Assembly: GCA_024958715.1 (NCBI GenBank)
Contig: JANWUS010000006.1
Location: 62,001-126,000, forward strand
Length of the DNA: 64,000 nt
Reading direction: 5' to 3'
Origin: Cyanobium sp. FGCU52
Lineage (GTDB): Bacteria > Cyanobacteriota > Cyanobacteriia > PCC-6307 > Cyanobiaceae
Part shown: one piece after another, positions 44,451 through 52,852 of the stretch
How positions within the stretch are numbered: position 1 is the first letter of the stretch
How the letters are laid out: every line of letters starts with the position of its first letter
Notes under the pieces: model-generated
Seen by the model: only the letters and a program-made list of their open reading frames with translations
Database searches by the model: none
What the model was told of the DNA's origin: nothing
Position numbers and translations under genes: made by a program

Positions 44451-45224
44451 TCAGGGCGTGAGCGCCGCGCGGTCGGCCACCACCCGCACCCGCTTGGTGG
44501 CGGTAACGATGCCGCGGGGATGGACCAGCAGCACGGCCCAGGTCTGGGCACCGGGGCGAAGGGGCGCCTGCACCCGCTTGAACAGGCCACCGCCGCCGAG
44601 GGCACCGAGTTCCATGCTCGGGCTCTCCATCGCCGCCACCTGAGCGGGGGTGATCGCGGCCAGGCCACCGGCGGCGAGAGCGCCGTCGAGGGGATCGTCG
44701 AAGATCACATCGACGTCGTAGCGCTGGCCGGTGAGCACGGCGTCGGGGATCAGCACGCTCACCGGTGGGGACTGCTCGCCGCTCCTCAGCAGCGACTGTT
44801 CGCGCAGCACGGTCTGGGCATTGATGTGACGGCCGTCGCTGCGCAGGCTGAGGCGCTGCTCGGCGTCGAGGCGGTAGGTGGCGGCCCCCTGCCGGCGGGT
44901 GCCGCCCGCCCGCAGGATCACGGTGGGCTGGCCGTCACGGGTGGGGGACCCGGCCGAGACCGTCCAGCGCAGGTCGGGGAACTGACTGCGCAGCGAGCGG
45001 CGGCGGGCCTGGATCTCCACCGGATCGAGGCCAGGACCGGCCTGGAGCAGGGCGGCGAGCGGGGCGTCGTCGGGGCTGTTGAGGGCAGCCTCCAGCGCGA
45101 CCAGCGGAGCGGATCCCGCCGCCACCACGGGGCTCGCCGCCTGGGCTTGGGCCCCCGGCGCCAGCCCCGCTCCCACCGTCAGCACAGCCAGCAGGGCGGA
45201 AGCGAGGGGACGGGAAGGACGCAT
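44451..45224 (-). CDS. Secreted protein of unknown function, possibly envelope-associated
   Basis: A 257-residue protein with a signal peptide (1-28, ending AQA), an N-terminal helical region, and a beta-rich C-terminal half (VLTGQRYDVDVIFDDPLDGAL, QTWAVLLVHPRGIVTATKRVRVVADRAAL) that reads like an Ig-like or immunoglobulin-type fold. No cysteines. No named domain. It precedes the two-component pair on the same strand and may be a target or accessory (inference). Divergent from murG with a 60-base gap. Confidence 0.6.
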   Translation of the reverse strand: MRPSRPLASALLAVLTVGAGLAPGAQAQAASPVVAAGSAPLVALEAALNSPDDAPLAALLQAGPGLDPVEIQARRRSLRSQFPDLRWTVSAGSPTRDGQPTVILRAGGTRRQGAATYRLDAEQRLSLRSDGRHINAQTVLREQSLLRSGEQSPPVSVLIPDAVLTGQRYDVDVIFDDPLDGALAAGGLAAITPAQVAAMESPSMELGALGGGGLFKRVQAPLRPGAQTWAVLLVHPRGIVTATKRVRVVADRAALTP

Positions 45225-45284
45225 CGTGGCGGCCGGATGGCCTGGATTCGGCTTTTAAGTTAGGCGCGACCTCCCCCCGCCACC

Positions 45285-46358
45285 ATGCCGACCCTGCTGA
45301 TCGCCGCCAGCGGCACGGGTGGCCACCTCTTCCCCGCCCTGGCGGTGGCCGAGGCCCTGCCCGCCGACTGGCGGGTGCTGTGGCTCGGGGTGCCCGACCG
45401 GCTGGAGCGGGAGCTGGTGCCGGAGCGCTACCCGCTGCACACGGTGCGGGCCGGAGGCCTGCAGGGCCGGGGCCTGCGCAAGCTCGTGAACCTGGTCCAG
45501 CTGATCCTGGCCACCCTCCCCACCCGGAGGCTGATCCGCCGCGAAGGCGTCACGGCGGTGTTCAGCAGCGGCGGCTACATCGCCGCCCCGGCGATCCTGG
45601 CGGCCCGCTGGTGCGGTGTGCCGGTGGTGCTGCACGAGAGCAACGCCATCCCCGGCAAGGTGACGCGGCTGCTGGGGCGGTTCTGCACGCGGGTGGCCGT
45701 GGGGCTGCCCCAGGCGGCCGAACGGCTGCCCCGCTGCCGTCCCCTGGTGACGGGCACCCCGGTGCGGGAAGCCTTCCTGCGGCCGGCTTCCCTGCCGGAG
45801 TGGGTGCCGGGGGGAGACGGGCCGCTGGTGCTGGTGATGGGCGGCAGCCAGGGCGCCCTGCGGCTGAACCAGATGGTGCGCCCCCTGATCCCGAAGCTGG
45901 CCGCCGCCGGCTGCCGGGTGGTGCACCTCACCGGCAGCAACGATCCCGAGGCCGGCGGCTTCAACCTGCCGGGGGTGGTGGAGCGGCCCTTCTGCGCGGA
46001 GATGCCGGGCCTACTGCAGCACGCCGATCTGGCCATCTGCCGGGCGGGCGCCGGCAGCCTGTCGGAACTGGCGGTGAGCGGCACACCCACGATCCTGGTG
46101 CCCTTGCCCCAGGCCGCGGACCGGCACCAGGACGCCAATGCGGCGGCGGCCGCCGCCGAGGGCGCAGCCGTGATCGTGTGGCAGCACCAACCCGGGGAGC
46201 CCCCGCTGGAGCAGGCGGTGTGGCGGCTGCTGGGCCCCCGCCTGCGGGGCACGGCGAGCGCGGCCGATCCCCTGGCCGAGCTGCGCGAGGGCATGGAACG
46301 GCTGGCGGTGCGCGATGCCGACCACCGTCTGGCTGAACTCATGGCCACCCTGGTCTGA
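45285..46358 (+). CDS. murG: UDP-GlcNAc : lipid I N-acetylglucosaminyltransferase MurG
   Basis: A 357-residue GT-B enzyme that converts lipid I to lipid II at the inner face of the membrane. Motifs: the first G-loop [51 protein letters not shown], the second G-loop [15 protein letters not shown], and the C-terminal donor site [35 protein letters not shown]. The usual lysine-rich membrane patch is modest. It begins 60 bases from the divergent secreted-protein gene. Confidence 0.95.
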   Translation: MPTLLIAASGTGGHLFPALAVAEALPADWRVLWLGVPDRLERELVPERYPLHTVRAGGLQGRGLRKLVNLVQLILATLPTRRLIRREGVTAVFSSGGYIAAPAILAARWCGVPVVLHESNAIPGKVTRLLGRFCTRVAVGLPQAAERLPRCRPLVTGTPVREAFLRPASLPEWVPGGDGPLVLVMGGSQGALRLNQMVRPLIPKLAAAGCRVVHLTGSNDPEAGGFNLPGVVERPFCAEMPGLLQHADLAICRAGAGSLSELAVSGTPTILVPLPQAADRHQDANAAAAAAEGAAVIVWQHQPGEPPLEQAVWRLLGPRLRGTASAADPLAELREGMERLAVRDADHRLAELMATLV

Positions 46359-46374
46359 GCAGCGGCAAGCCCCG

Positions 46375-46614
46375 ATGAGTGCCCCCCGTGGCCGCGGCCG
46401 CCTGGTTGTGGGCAAGGATGCCCGCGTCGCGGTCCTGTGTTCGCTGCTGATCCCCGGCGGCGGGCAGTTTTACAACGGCGACACGCTCAAGGGGCTGGTG
46501 ATGCTGGTCGCCTCCCTGGCGCTGCTGGTCACCGTGATCGGCCCGCTGCTGATCGGCGCCTGGTCGCTGGTGGATGCGGCTCAGGTGGCCCGAGGCCGGC
46601 GGCCCACCTGGTGA
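46375..46614 (+). CDS. TM2-like small membrane protein
   Basis: A 79-residue protein with a basic N-terminus and a hydrophobic hairpin: AVLCSLLIPGGGQFYNGDTLKGLVMLVASLALLVTVIGPLLIGAWSLVDA. The PGGGQFYNGxxxKGL segment is the TM2/DUF5683 hallmark. Function unknown. It follows murG by 16 bases and its last 34 bases overlap the convergent CobD-like gene. Confidence 0.72.
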   Translation: MSAPRGRGRLVVGKDARVAVLCSLLIPGGGQFYNGDTLKGLVMLVASLALLVTVIGPLLIGAWSLVDAAQVARGRRPTW

Positions 46615-47711
46615 TGGAGGGCTCGCAGCAGGCGCCGGTGGGACGGCCGATCGAGCAGCGCGATCCGCAGCCAGCCGGAGCCGAGCCCCTCGAAGGAGCG
46701 GCAGTCGCGCAGCAGGATCCGGTGCCGTTCCTCCAGGCCGCGGCGCAGGGGCTCCAGATCGAGGGGCCGGCCCTGCCGCTCGCCGCGCACCAGCAGGAAG
46801 TTGGTGGCCGAAGGCATCGGCACCAGATCCGGAACCGCAGCGAGCCGCTCGCGCAGCCAAGCCCCCTCGCGTGCCACCCAGCGCTCCACCCGCGCGCTCC
46901 AGCGGGCATGGCCGGGGCGATCGCCGAGCAGGGCCTCCCCCGCCAGCGCCGCCAGGGCGTTCACCGGCCAGGGGTCCCGCCAGCACCCCCATCGTGCCAG
47001 CCGTTCCGGGGAGGCCAGGGCGTAACCGAGCCGCAGGCCGGCGATCGCGAACAGCTTGGTGAGGCTGCGGATCACCACCAGGTTCGGGAAGCGATAGAGC
47101 AGGGGGACCAGCGACTGGGCCTCGCCGCCGGGCACCAGGGGCAGGAAGGCCTCATCGGCGATCACCAGGGCGAAGCGCTCCAGCAGCGGCTCGAGCGAAG
47201 CCCGGCTCCACAGCTGGCCGGTGGGGTTGTGGGGGTTGCAGATCCAGAGCACGTCGCCCGCGGGCGGATCGGGGAAGGGGGCGGGGAAGCGGTCGTCCCA
47301 GCGCAGGGGCAACGCCTGGCGTTCGCTGCTGCCGCCCCAGCAGGCCAGCGCGCGGCCGTAGTCGGCGAAACCGGGGGCGCCCAGCAGGCTGCATCCGGCG
47401 CCGGCGGCATCGCGCGCCGCCCAGGTGAACAGTTCGGCCGCCCCGTTGCCGGGCAGCACCCAGTCGGCCGGCAGGCCGTGGTGGGCGGCGATGACGCCGC
47501 GCAGGGCGGCGTAGCCGCGCTCGGGATAGTCGCGCAGGGGCGAGGCGGCGCCACCGTCGAGGGCCCGGCGCAGGGAGCGCCTCAGCCCGGCGGGCGGACC
47601 GAAGGGCACCAGCGAGGCGCTGGCATCGAGCAGGCGGGCCGGGGCGCAGCCCAGCCGCCGAGCCACGGCGATGCGGTTGCCGCCATGGATCTCGATCGCG
47701 TCGGACGGCAT
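46581..47711 (-). CDS. cobD: CobD/CobC-like PLP aminotransferase (threonine-phosphate decarboxylase type)
   Basis: A 376-residue class I/II PLP enzyme. It begins EIHGGNRIAVARRLGCAPARLLDASASLVPFGPP, the opening of L-threonine-O-3-phosphate decarboxylase, with CNPHNPTGQLWS, IADEAFLPL and RSLTKLFAIAGLRLGYALA (Schiff-base Lys). It would supply aminopropanol phosphate for pseudocobalamin/cobalamin-type corrinoid synthesis. No other cob genes lie nearby, and HisC-like function cannot be fully excluded. ATG 47711 is preferred; upstream frame is antisense to moxR. Confidence 0.82.
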   Translation of the reverse strand: MPSDAIEIHGGNRIAVARRLGCAPARLLDASASLVPFGPPAGLRRSLRRALDGGAASPLRDYPERGYAALRGVIAAHHGLPADWVLPGNGAAELFTWAARDAAGAGCSLLGAPGFADYGRALACWGGSSERQALPLRWDDRFPAPFPDPPAGDVLWICNPHNPTGQLWSRASLEPLLERFALVIADEAFLPLVPGGEAQSLVPLLYRFPNLVVIRSLTKLFAIAGLRLGYALASPERLARWGCWRDPWPVNALAALAGEALLGDRPGHARWSARVERWVAREGAWLRERLAAVPDLVPMPSATNFLLVRGERQGRPLDLEPLRRGLEERHRILLRDCRSFEGLGSGWLRIALLDRPSHRRLLRALHHQVGRRPRAT

Positions 47712-47760
47712 CGACGGCCCGGGCGCGGGGTCTAGCGTCCTATCACGAACGTTCGAGGCG

Positions 47761-48681
47761 ATGACGCGGCCTGACCGTCCCCCCCTGGCGGAGTTGACGG
47801 ACGCGATCGGTCGCGTGCTGCTGGGCAAGGAGCATGCGGTGCGGCTGGCCCTGGCCTGCCTGCTGGCCCGGGGGCATCTGCTGATCGAGGACCTGCCGGG
47901 GGTGGGCAAGTCGACCCTGGCGGAGGCCCTGGCGCGCAGCTTCGGGCTCGAATTCCGGCGGGTGAGCTTCACCAGCGACCTGCTGCCGGCCGACCTCACC
48001 GGCGTGAACGTGTTCGAGCCGGCGGAGGCCCGCTTCCGCTTCCGTCCCGGCCCCCTGTTCAGCCAGGTGCTTCTGGCCGATGAGATCAACCGCGCCAGCC
48101 CGCGCACCCAGAGCGCCCTGCTGGAGGCGATGGCGGCGGGGCGGGTGAGCGTGGACGGCACCAGCCACCCGCTGCCGGAGCCGTTCCTGGTGATCGCCAC
48201 CCAGAACGGCCTCGACCAGGGAGGCACGGCGCCGCTGCCCGAATCCCAGCTCGACCGCTTCCTGATGCGGCTGAACCTGGGCTTCCCGCCCCGGGAGGCG
48301 GAGCGGGCCCTGCTGGCGGGCGAGGGCACCAGCAGCGAGGCCCTCGGCCAGCGGCTCTCCCCCGCCGATCTGCTGGCACTCCAGGAACGCTGCTCCCACC
48401 AGCACGTCTCCCCGGCGCTCCTCGACTACGTGCTCGATCTGCTGGCCCGCAGCCGCGAACCCGGCCGTGCTGGCCTGCCGCTTTCGCCGCGGGCCGGCCT
48501 GGGGCTGCTGGCGGCCGCCCGGGCCTGGAGCCTGATCGAGGGCCGCAACCACGTGATCCCCGACGACGTGCAGGCGGTGGCGGCGGCGGTGTGCGAACAC
48601 CGGCTCGACGGCGGGCAGCCCGGGGCCACGGCGGGCGAACGGAGCTCCGCGCTGCTGGCGGGGGTGGATGGGCTTCGCTGA
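47761..48681 (+). CDS. MoxR-family AAA ATPase
   Basis: A 306-residue AAA+ chaperone-like ATPase: Walker A EDLPGVGKSTLAEALA, Walker B LLADEINRASPRTQSALLEAM, sensor 1 VIATQN, and the C-terminal lid domain. MoxR proteins fold or activate partners, frequently encoded with a DUF58 protein and a transglutaminase, as here. The stop overlaps the DUF58 start by 14 bases. ATG at 47761. Confidence 0.93.
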   Translation: MTRPDRPPLAELTDAIGRVLLGKEHAVRLALACLLARGHLLIEDLPGVGKSTLAEALARSFGLEFRRVSFTSDLLPADLTGVNVFEPAEARFRFRPGPLFSQVLLADEINRASPRTQSALLEAMAAGRVSVDGTSHPLPEPFLVIATQNGLDQGGTAPLPESQLDRFLMRLNLGFPPREAERALLAGEGTSSEALGQRLSPADLLALQERCSHQHVSPALLDYVLDLLARSREPGRAGLPLSPRAGLGLLAAARAWSLIEGRNHVIPDDVQAVAAAVCEHRLDGGQPGATAGERSSALLAGVDGLR

Positions 48682-49606
48682 CCTGACCGACCGGGTGCGG
48701 GCGCCGGAGAGCGCGCCGCTGCGGCTGGGCCTGCGCAACCTCTACATCCTGCCCACCCGCTTCGGCTGGCTCTGGCTGGCGGGTGCGGCGCTGCTGCAGG
48801 TGGTGGGGATCCAGCTGCAGCGCAACGGCCCGCTGCTGCTGAGCTTCCTGATGCTGGGGCTGTTCCTGCTGGCCCTGCACCTCACCCACTTCAACCTGCA
48901 GGGGCTGGTGCTGGAGTGCGGGGCTCCGGAGCCGGGCTTCGCCGGGGGCACGCTCCCCTACCCGATCAGGCTGCAGGTGCCCGGCCGCTGCGAGGGCCTG
49001 CGCCTGCGGCTGGGCGACGGCCCCCTGGAGCCGGCCCGCAGCTTCGGCCGGGGGGAGCACCGGCTGGCCCTGGCCTGGCGCCCACCGGCGCGGGGACGGC
49101 AGCGGCCGGGGGTAGTGCGGCTGCAGACCAGCGCGCCGCTGGGGCTGTTCCTGTGCTGGAGCCGCTGGCGCCCGCCGGTGGAGCAGCTGATGTGGCCCGC
49201 CCCTGTGCCGGGTCCGGTGCGGCGGCTGCCGCAGGGGGAACGACCGCCCCAGCGGGACGCCGCGGCCGGGGCACCGGATCCGCGCCGGGAAGGGAGTGAC
49301 GACTGGCAGGATCTGCGCCCCCACCGGCTGGAGGATCCGCCCGGCCGGCTGGCCTGGACGCTGGTGGCCCAGGGCCGGGGCCGGCAGGTGAAGGTGTTCG
49401 CCGATCCCGGCGCCGACGAGATGCTGCTGGCCCCCGACCCCTCGGTGCCCCACGAGCGGGCGCTCGAGCACCTGAGCGAGCGCATCCGCCGCCTGCACGG
49501 CCAAGGCGCCCGCTACGGGCTGGCCCTGCCGGAGCGGCTGATCCCGCCGGCCAGCGGCACCGCCCAGCGCGACCGCTGCCTGGCCGCCCTGGCCCTTGCC
49601 CGCTGA
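48668..49606 (+). CDS. DUF58 domain membrane protein
   Basis: A 312-residue protein with two N-terminal membrane helices (about 32-66) and then a beta domain and the DUF58 segment, seen in REGSDDWQDLRPHRLEDPPGRLAWTLVAQGRGRQVKVF, which resembles the conserved [DE]xxxxRxYxxGDxxRxIxW pattern although divergent. Partner of MoxR; exact role unknown. It overlaps moxR by 14 bases and ends three bases before the transglutaminase gene. Confidence 0.85.
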   Translation: MGFADLTDRVRAPESAPLRLGLRNLYILPTRFGWLWLAGAALLQVVGIQLQRNGPLLLSFLMLGLFLLALHLTHFNLQGLVLECGAPEPGFAGGTLPYPIRLQVPGRCEGLRLRLGDGPLEPARSFGRGEHRLALAWRPPARGRQRPGVVRLQTSAPLGLFLCWSRWRPPVEQLMWPAPVPGPVRRLPQGERPPQRDAAAGAPDPRREGSDDWQDLRPHRLEDPPGRLAWTLVAQGRGRQVKVFADPGADEMLLAPDPSVPHERALEHLSERIRRLHGQGARYGLALPERLIPPASGTAQRDRCLAALALAR

Positions 49607-49609
49607 GCC

Positions 49610-51461
49610 GTGGGACGCACCGCCGCACGCCTGCAGTGGCTGACGATGGGGCTGCTGGCCCTCGGGCTCACCGGCGTGAGTCCCGCCCAGCTGCTGGGAG
49701 CCCTGGCCATCGGGCTGGGGGCGCTCACGGCCCTGAAGCTGGTGGAAGCGCGGCGGCTGGGGGGAACGGCGGCTGGTGGCGGTGCTGCAGCTGGTGGGGG
49801 CGGGGCTTCAGGCGGCGCTGCTGCCCGACCTGGCCCCCAGCCTGCTCCAGGGCGCCACGGTGTTGACCGCCCTGGCGGGGCTGCTGGCCCTGGAGGTGGG
49901 CGAAGGGCCCGACTGGCGCTCGCTGCTGCACCGCAGCGTCTCGGTGCTGCTGGCGGCGCTGCCGATGGCGCTGGTGCTGCTGCTGCTGGTGCCGCGCCTG
50001 GGCCCGTTCGCCGCCCTGCCGGGGCTGGAGGGCGGCGCGGCGCTGACAGGCCTCAACGACAACCTCGATCCCGGCGGCATCGCCGCCCTGGCCGACGACC
50101 CGGGCCCGGCCGCCAGGGTGAGCTTTCCGGCCGGCGGCGGGCCGCCGCCGGAGAACCAGCGCTACTGGCGGGTCCTGGTGCACGACCGCTTCGATGGCCG
50201 CCAGTGGCTCGCGGCCCCGGGGGCCCGGCGCGACGGCGCCGCTCTGAACGCGGCACCGGCCGCCGGGGAGCCGGGCAGCCTGCAGGAGCTGTGGCTGTCG
50301 GAGCCCAGCGGCCTCACCACCGTGCACTGGAGCGGCAGCGGCAGGCCGGTGGGCGAGGCGCTGCGGCAGGACGGGCGGGGCGAACTGAGGCTGCGGGCGC
50401 CGAGCGGCCAGCGCCGTATGTACGCCATCGCCGCAGCTGCCGGAGCGGAGAACGGGCTCTGGCGCCGCCTGCCGCCGCGCCCGCTCGACCTGCAACTGGC
50501 CCCGGGCCGCAATCCCCGCCTGGAGGCCCTTGCCGCCGACTGGGCCCGGCTGCCGGCACCGCAGCAGCGGCTGGCGGCGGCCGAGGCCTGGTTCCGCAGC
50601 CAGGGCTTCCGCTACACCCGCAGCCCGGGCACCCTGCCGGAGCAGGCCCCCCTGGATGCCTTCCTGTTCGAGCAGCGGGCCGGGTTCTGCGGCCACTTCG
50701 CCGGGGCCTTCTCGGCCCTGATGCGCCAGGCGGGCGTACCGGCCAGGGTGGTGAGCGGCTACCGGGGCGGCACCTGGGTGACGGCCATCGGCGGGGGCAG
50801 CTACCTCGACCTGCGCCGCTCCGACGCCCACGCCTGGAGCGAGGTGTGGCTGCCGGACCGGGGCTGGCTGCGGGTGGATCCCAGTGCCTGGGTGGCGGCC
50901 GGCGCGGCGCCGGCTCCTTCCCTGGCGGGGGCCGGTGCCCTGGGTTGGCTGCAGCGCCAGTGGTGGGGGGTGGACCTGGCCTGGAGCCGCCTGTGGCTGG
51001 GCTTCGACCGCCGCAGCCAGGAGGCGCTGCTGGAGCGGCTGCTCGGGGAGCGACGCGAGCTGGTGGGGGCACTGGTGCTGGCGCTGGTGGCCCTGGGCCT
51101 GGCGGCGGGGCTGTCACTGCTCGGCTGGCTGGGGCGCCGGGGCGGCAGCGATCCGCTGCGCCGCGAACTCGAGCGCAGCCTGGCGCTGCTGGCCCGCCAG
51201 GGCCTGGCGCCCGCACCGGGGGAGACCCTGCCCCGCTTCCTCGCCCGCGTGCAGGGGCAGCGGCCCGCCTTGGCGGAGGACCTCGCCGCCCTGGCGGAGG
51301 CCTACGGCACCGCCCGCTTCGCTCCCCCGAGGAGCGGCAGCAACGCGGCAGACCTGCGGGAACTGCGCCGCCGCCGGCTGGGCCGGCAGCTCCGCCATCG
51401 GAACGCCCGCACCGGCAACGGCGCGGGGCATGCTGGACAAGCATCGGAGCCAACGGACTGA
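49610..51461 (+). CDS. TgpA-like membrane transglutaminase, split by a one-base frameshift
   Basis: The N-terminal frame from GTG 49610 (MGRTAARLQWLTMGLLALG, first membrane helices) continues in another frame from about 49765 as ERRLVAVLQLVGAGLQAAL. The shift is in a G6 run (49759-49764); one fewer G gives EARRLGERRLV and an intact ~616-residue protein. It has about six N-terminal helices, a periplasmic transglutaminase core with catalytic Cys in QRAGFCGHFAGAFSALMRQAGVPARVV and His/Asp in SDAHAWSEVWLPDRGWLRVDP, and a final helix with a cytoplasmic tail. GTG 49776 could start a shortened form. Third gene of the MoxR-DUF58 operon. Confidence 0.85.
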
Positions 51462-51877
51462 TGGTCGGCCCCTCCCCACCACGCCGGGCACGGATCCTGG
51501 TTGGGCTTCTTCTCCTCTGGGGGACCGCAGCGTCCCCACAACTCCAGCCGCCGTCCCAGGCCCAGGAGGCCATGGTGCAGTGGCGGCAGCAGATCCAGAC
51601 CAGCTTCGGCAGCGGATCGATCCCGTCCCCGGCGTCCTACGGGCCCCTGGCTCCGGCGGCAGCCCCCGCCTCTCCAGCCAAGCCAGCAGCCCCGGCCCGC
51701 GACACGCCACCGACCCCCTCCGTTGCCAGGACAGGGGCCGCGGGGGCAGCGAGCACCCCGGCACCGCCTGCAGCGGACACCACCTGCCCGCCGCTGCGGG
51801 TTTCGGAGATGACCCGGATCCGGGCGGGTCGTCCGGTTCGTGTCAGGGGCGGCAACTGCCTGATGGAGTTCAACTGA
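51461..51877 (+). CDS. Secreted Pro/Ala-rich small protein, unknown function
   Basis: A 138-residue protein with a signal peptide (about 1-34), an Ala/Pro/Ser-rich low-complexity middle, and a short folded-looking C-terminus (DTTCPPLRVSEMTRIRAGRPVRVRGGNCLMEF) with two cysteines that could form a disulphide. No domain recognised. The ATG overlaps the transglutaminase stop by one base (TGATG), so it belongs to that operon. Confidence 0.6.
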   Translation: MVGPSPPRRARILVGLLLLWGTAASPQLQPPSQAQEAMVQWRQQIQTSFGSGSIPSPASYGPLAPAAAPASPAKPAAPARDTPPTPSVARTGAAGAASTPAPPAADTTCPPLRVSEMTRIRAGRPVRVRGGNCLMEFN

Positions 51878-51975
51878 GAGCCGGTCCCGAAGCGTCCCGC
51901 CCCACCAACCCCCACAACGGAGGCGGCGCAGCGGAGCCATTGGGGCTACAACGGACCGACCCGGGTGCAACCGCC

Positions 51976-52824
51976 ATGGTCGGATCAGCCGCTGCCCTCT
52001 CTCGCCTGAGCCCGCGGGGGCCCCTGCCCCGGATGGTGGCGATGGCCCTGGCCATGTCGGCCGCGGCAGTGTCGGTTCAGCCGCCGGCGAGGGCCGCCAA
52101 TGACGGCGATCTGATGAAACTGCTGGGCCAGCGCCGCTGCCCCGGCTGCCGCCTCCAGGACGCCGATCTGGTGCATGCCGACCTGCGGGACGCCGACCTC
52201 AGCGGCGCCCGGCTGCAGCGGGCGAACCTGGGCCAGGCCCGTCTGGATGGGGCCATCCTCAGCGGAGCCGACCTCAGCTTCACCAGCCTCCAGGGGGCCT
52301 CTCTGCGCGGGGCCGATCTGCGGGGGGCCCGCCTCGAAGGCACCGACCTGCGCCACAGCGATCTCAGCGGCGCCCAGCTCGATCCCGGCGCCCTCTCCCG
52401 CAGCCACTGGGAGCAGGCCAGGGGGGTGAATCCGAGCCAGTTGAGCTACCCCGAGCTCCACAACGCCGGGGTGGAAGCGTCCGTGGCCGGTCGCCAGCCG
52501 GAGGCCGAAAGGCTGTTCGGCGAAGCGATCCGTCAGCAGCCCGATGCACCGGTGAGCTGGGTGGCCCGCGGCATCGCCCGCAGCGAACAGGGCAAGATCG
52601 AACTGGCCGTGGCCGACCTTGACTACGCCGCCTCCCTCTACGAACAGGGCGGCGACGTCACGACGGCCCAGGAACTGCGCCAGGTGTCGGGCCAGCTGCA
52701 GAAAGCCCCCGGCCAGAACCGGGGGGGCAACGGCATGGGCGGCCAGTTGCTCAACGGCGCGATGGGCCTGGCCAGCAGCCTGGCCCCCCTGGCGGTGAAG
52801 TTCCTGGTGCCGCTGGCCCTGTAG
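51976..52824 (+). CDS. Secreted pentapeptide-repeat protein with TPR-like C-terminus
   Basis: A 282-residue protein: signal peptide (about 1-41), GQRRCPGCRLQ, then ten or so pentapeptide repeats of the A(D/N)LxX type (DADLV HADLR DADLS GARLQ RANLG ...; about 60-138), which form a right-handed quadrilateral beta-helix. It continues with a TPR-like helical region (AERLFGEAIRQQPDAPVSWVARGIARSEQGKIELAVADLDYAASLYEQGG) and a hydrophobic Gly-rich end. Cyanobacteria have many lumenal/periplasmic pentapeptide proteins; binding partner unknown. It stands alone, 98 bases after the previous gene. Confidence 0.82.
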   Translation: MVGSAAALSRLSPRGPLPRMVAMALAMSAAAVSVQPPARAANDGDLMKLLGQRRCPGCRLQDADLVHADLRDADLSGARLQRANLGQARLDGAILSGADLSFTSLQGASLRGADLRGARLEGTDLRHSDLSGAQLDPGALSRSHWEQARGVNPSQLSYPELHNAGVEASVAGRQPEAERLFGEAIRQQPDAPVSWVARGIARSEQGKIELAVADLDYAASLYEQGGDVTTAQELRQVSGQLQKAPGQNRGGNGMGGQLLNGAMGLASSLAPLAVKFLVPLAL

Positions 52825-52852
52825 GAGGGGAGGCGTTGCTGGAGGGCGGCCC

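Noticed and set aside
51461..51461. Treating 49610-51877 as one 755-residue protein
   Set aside because: After the G6 run this frame becomes Gly/Arg/Pro-rich nonsense; the transglutaminase continues in another frame, and the tail is a separate small secreted protein.
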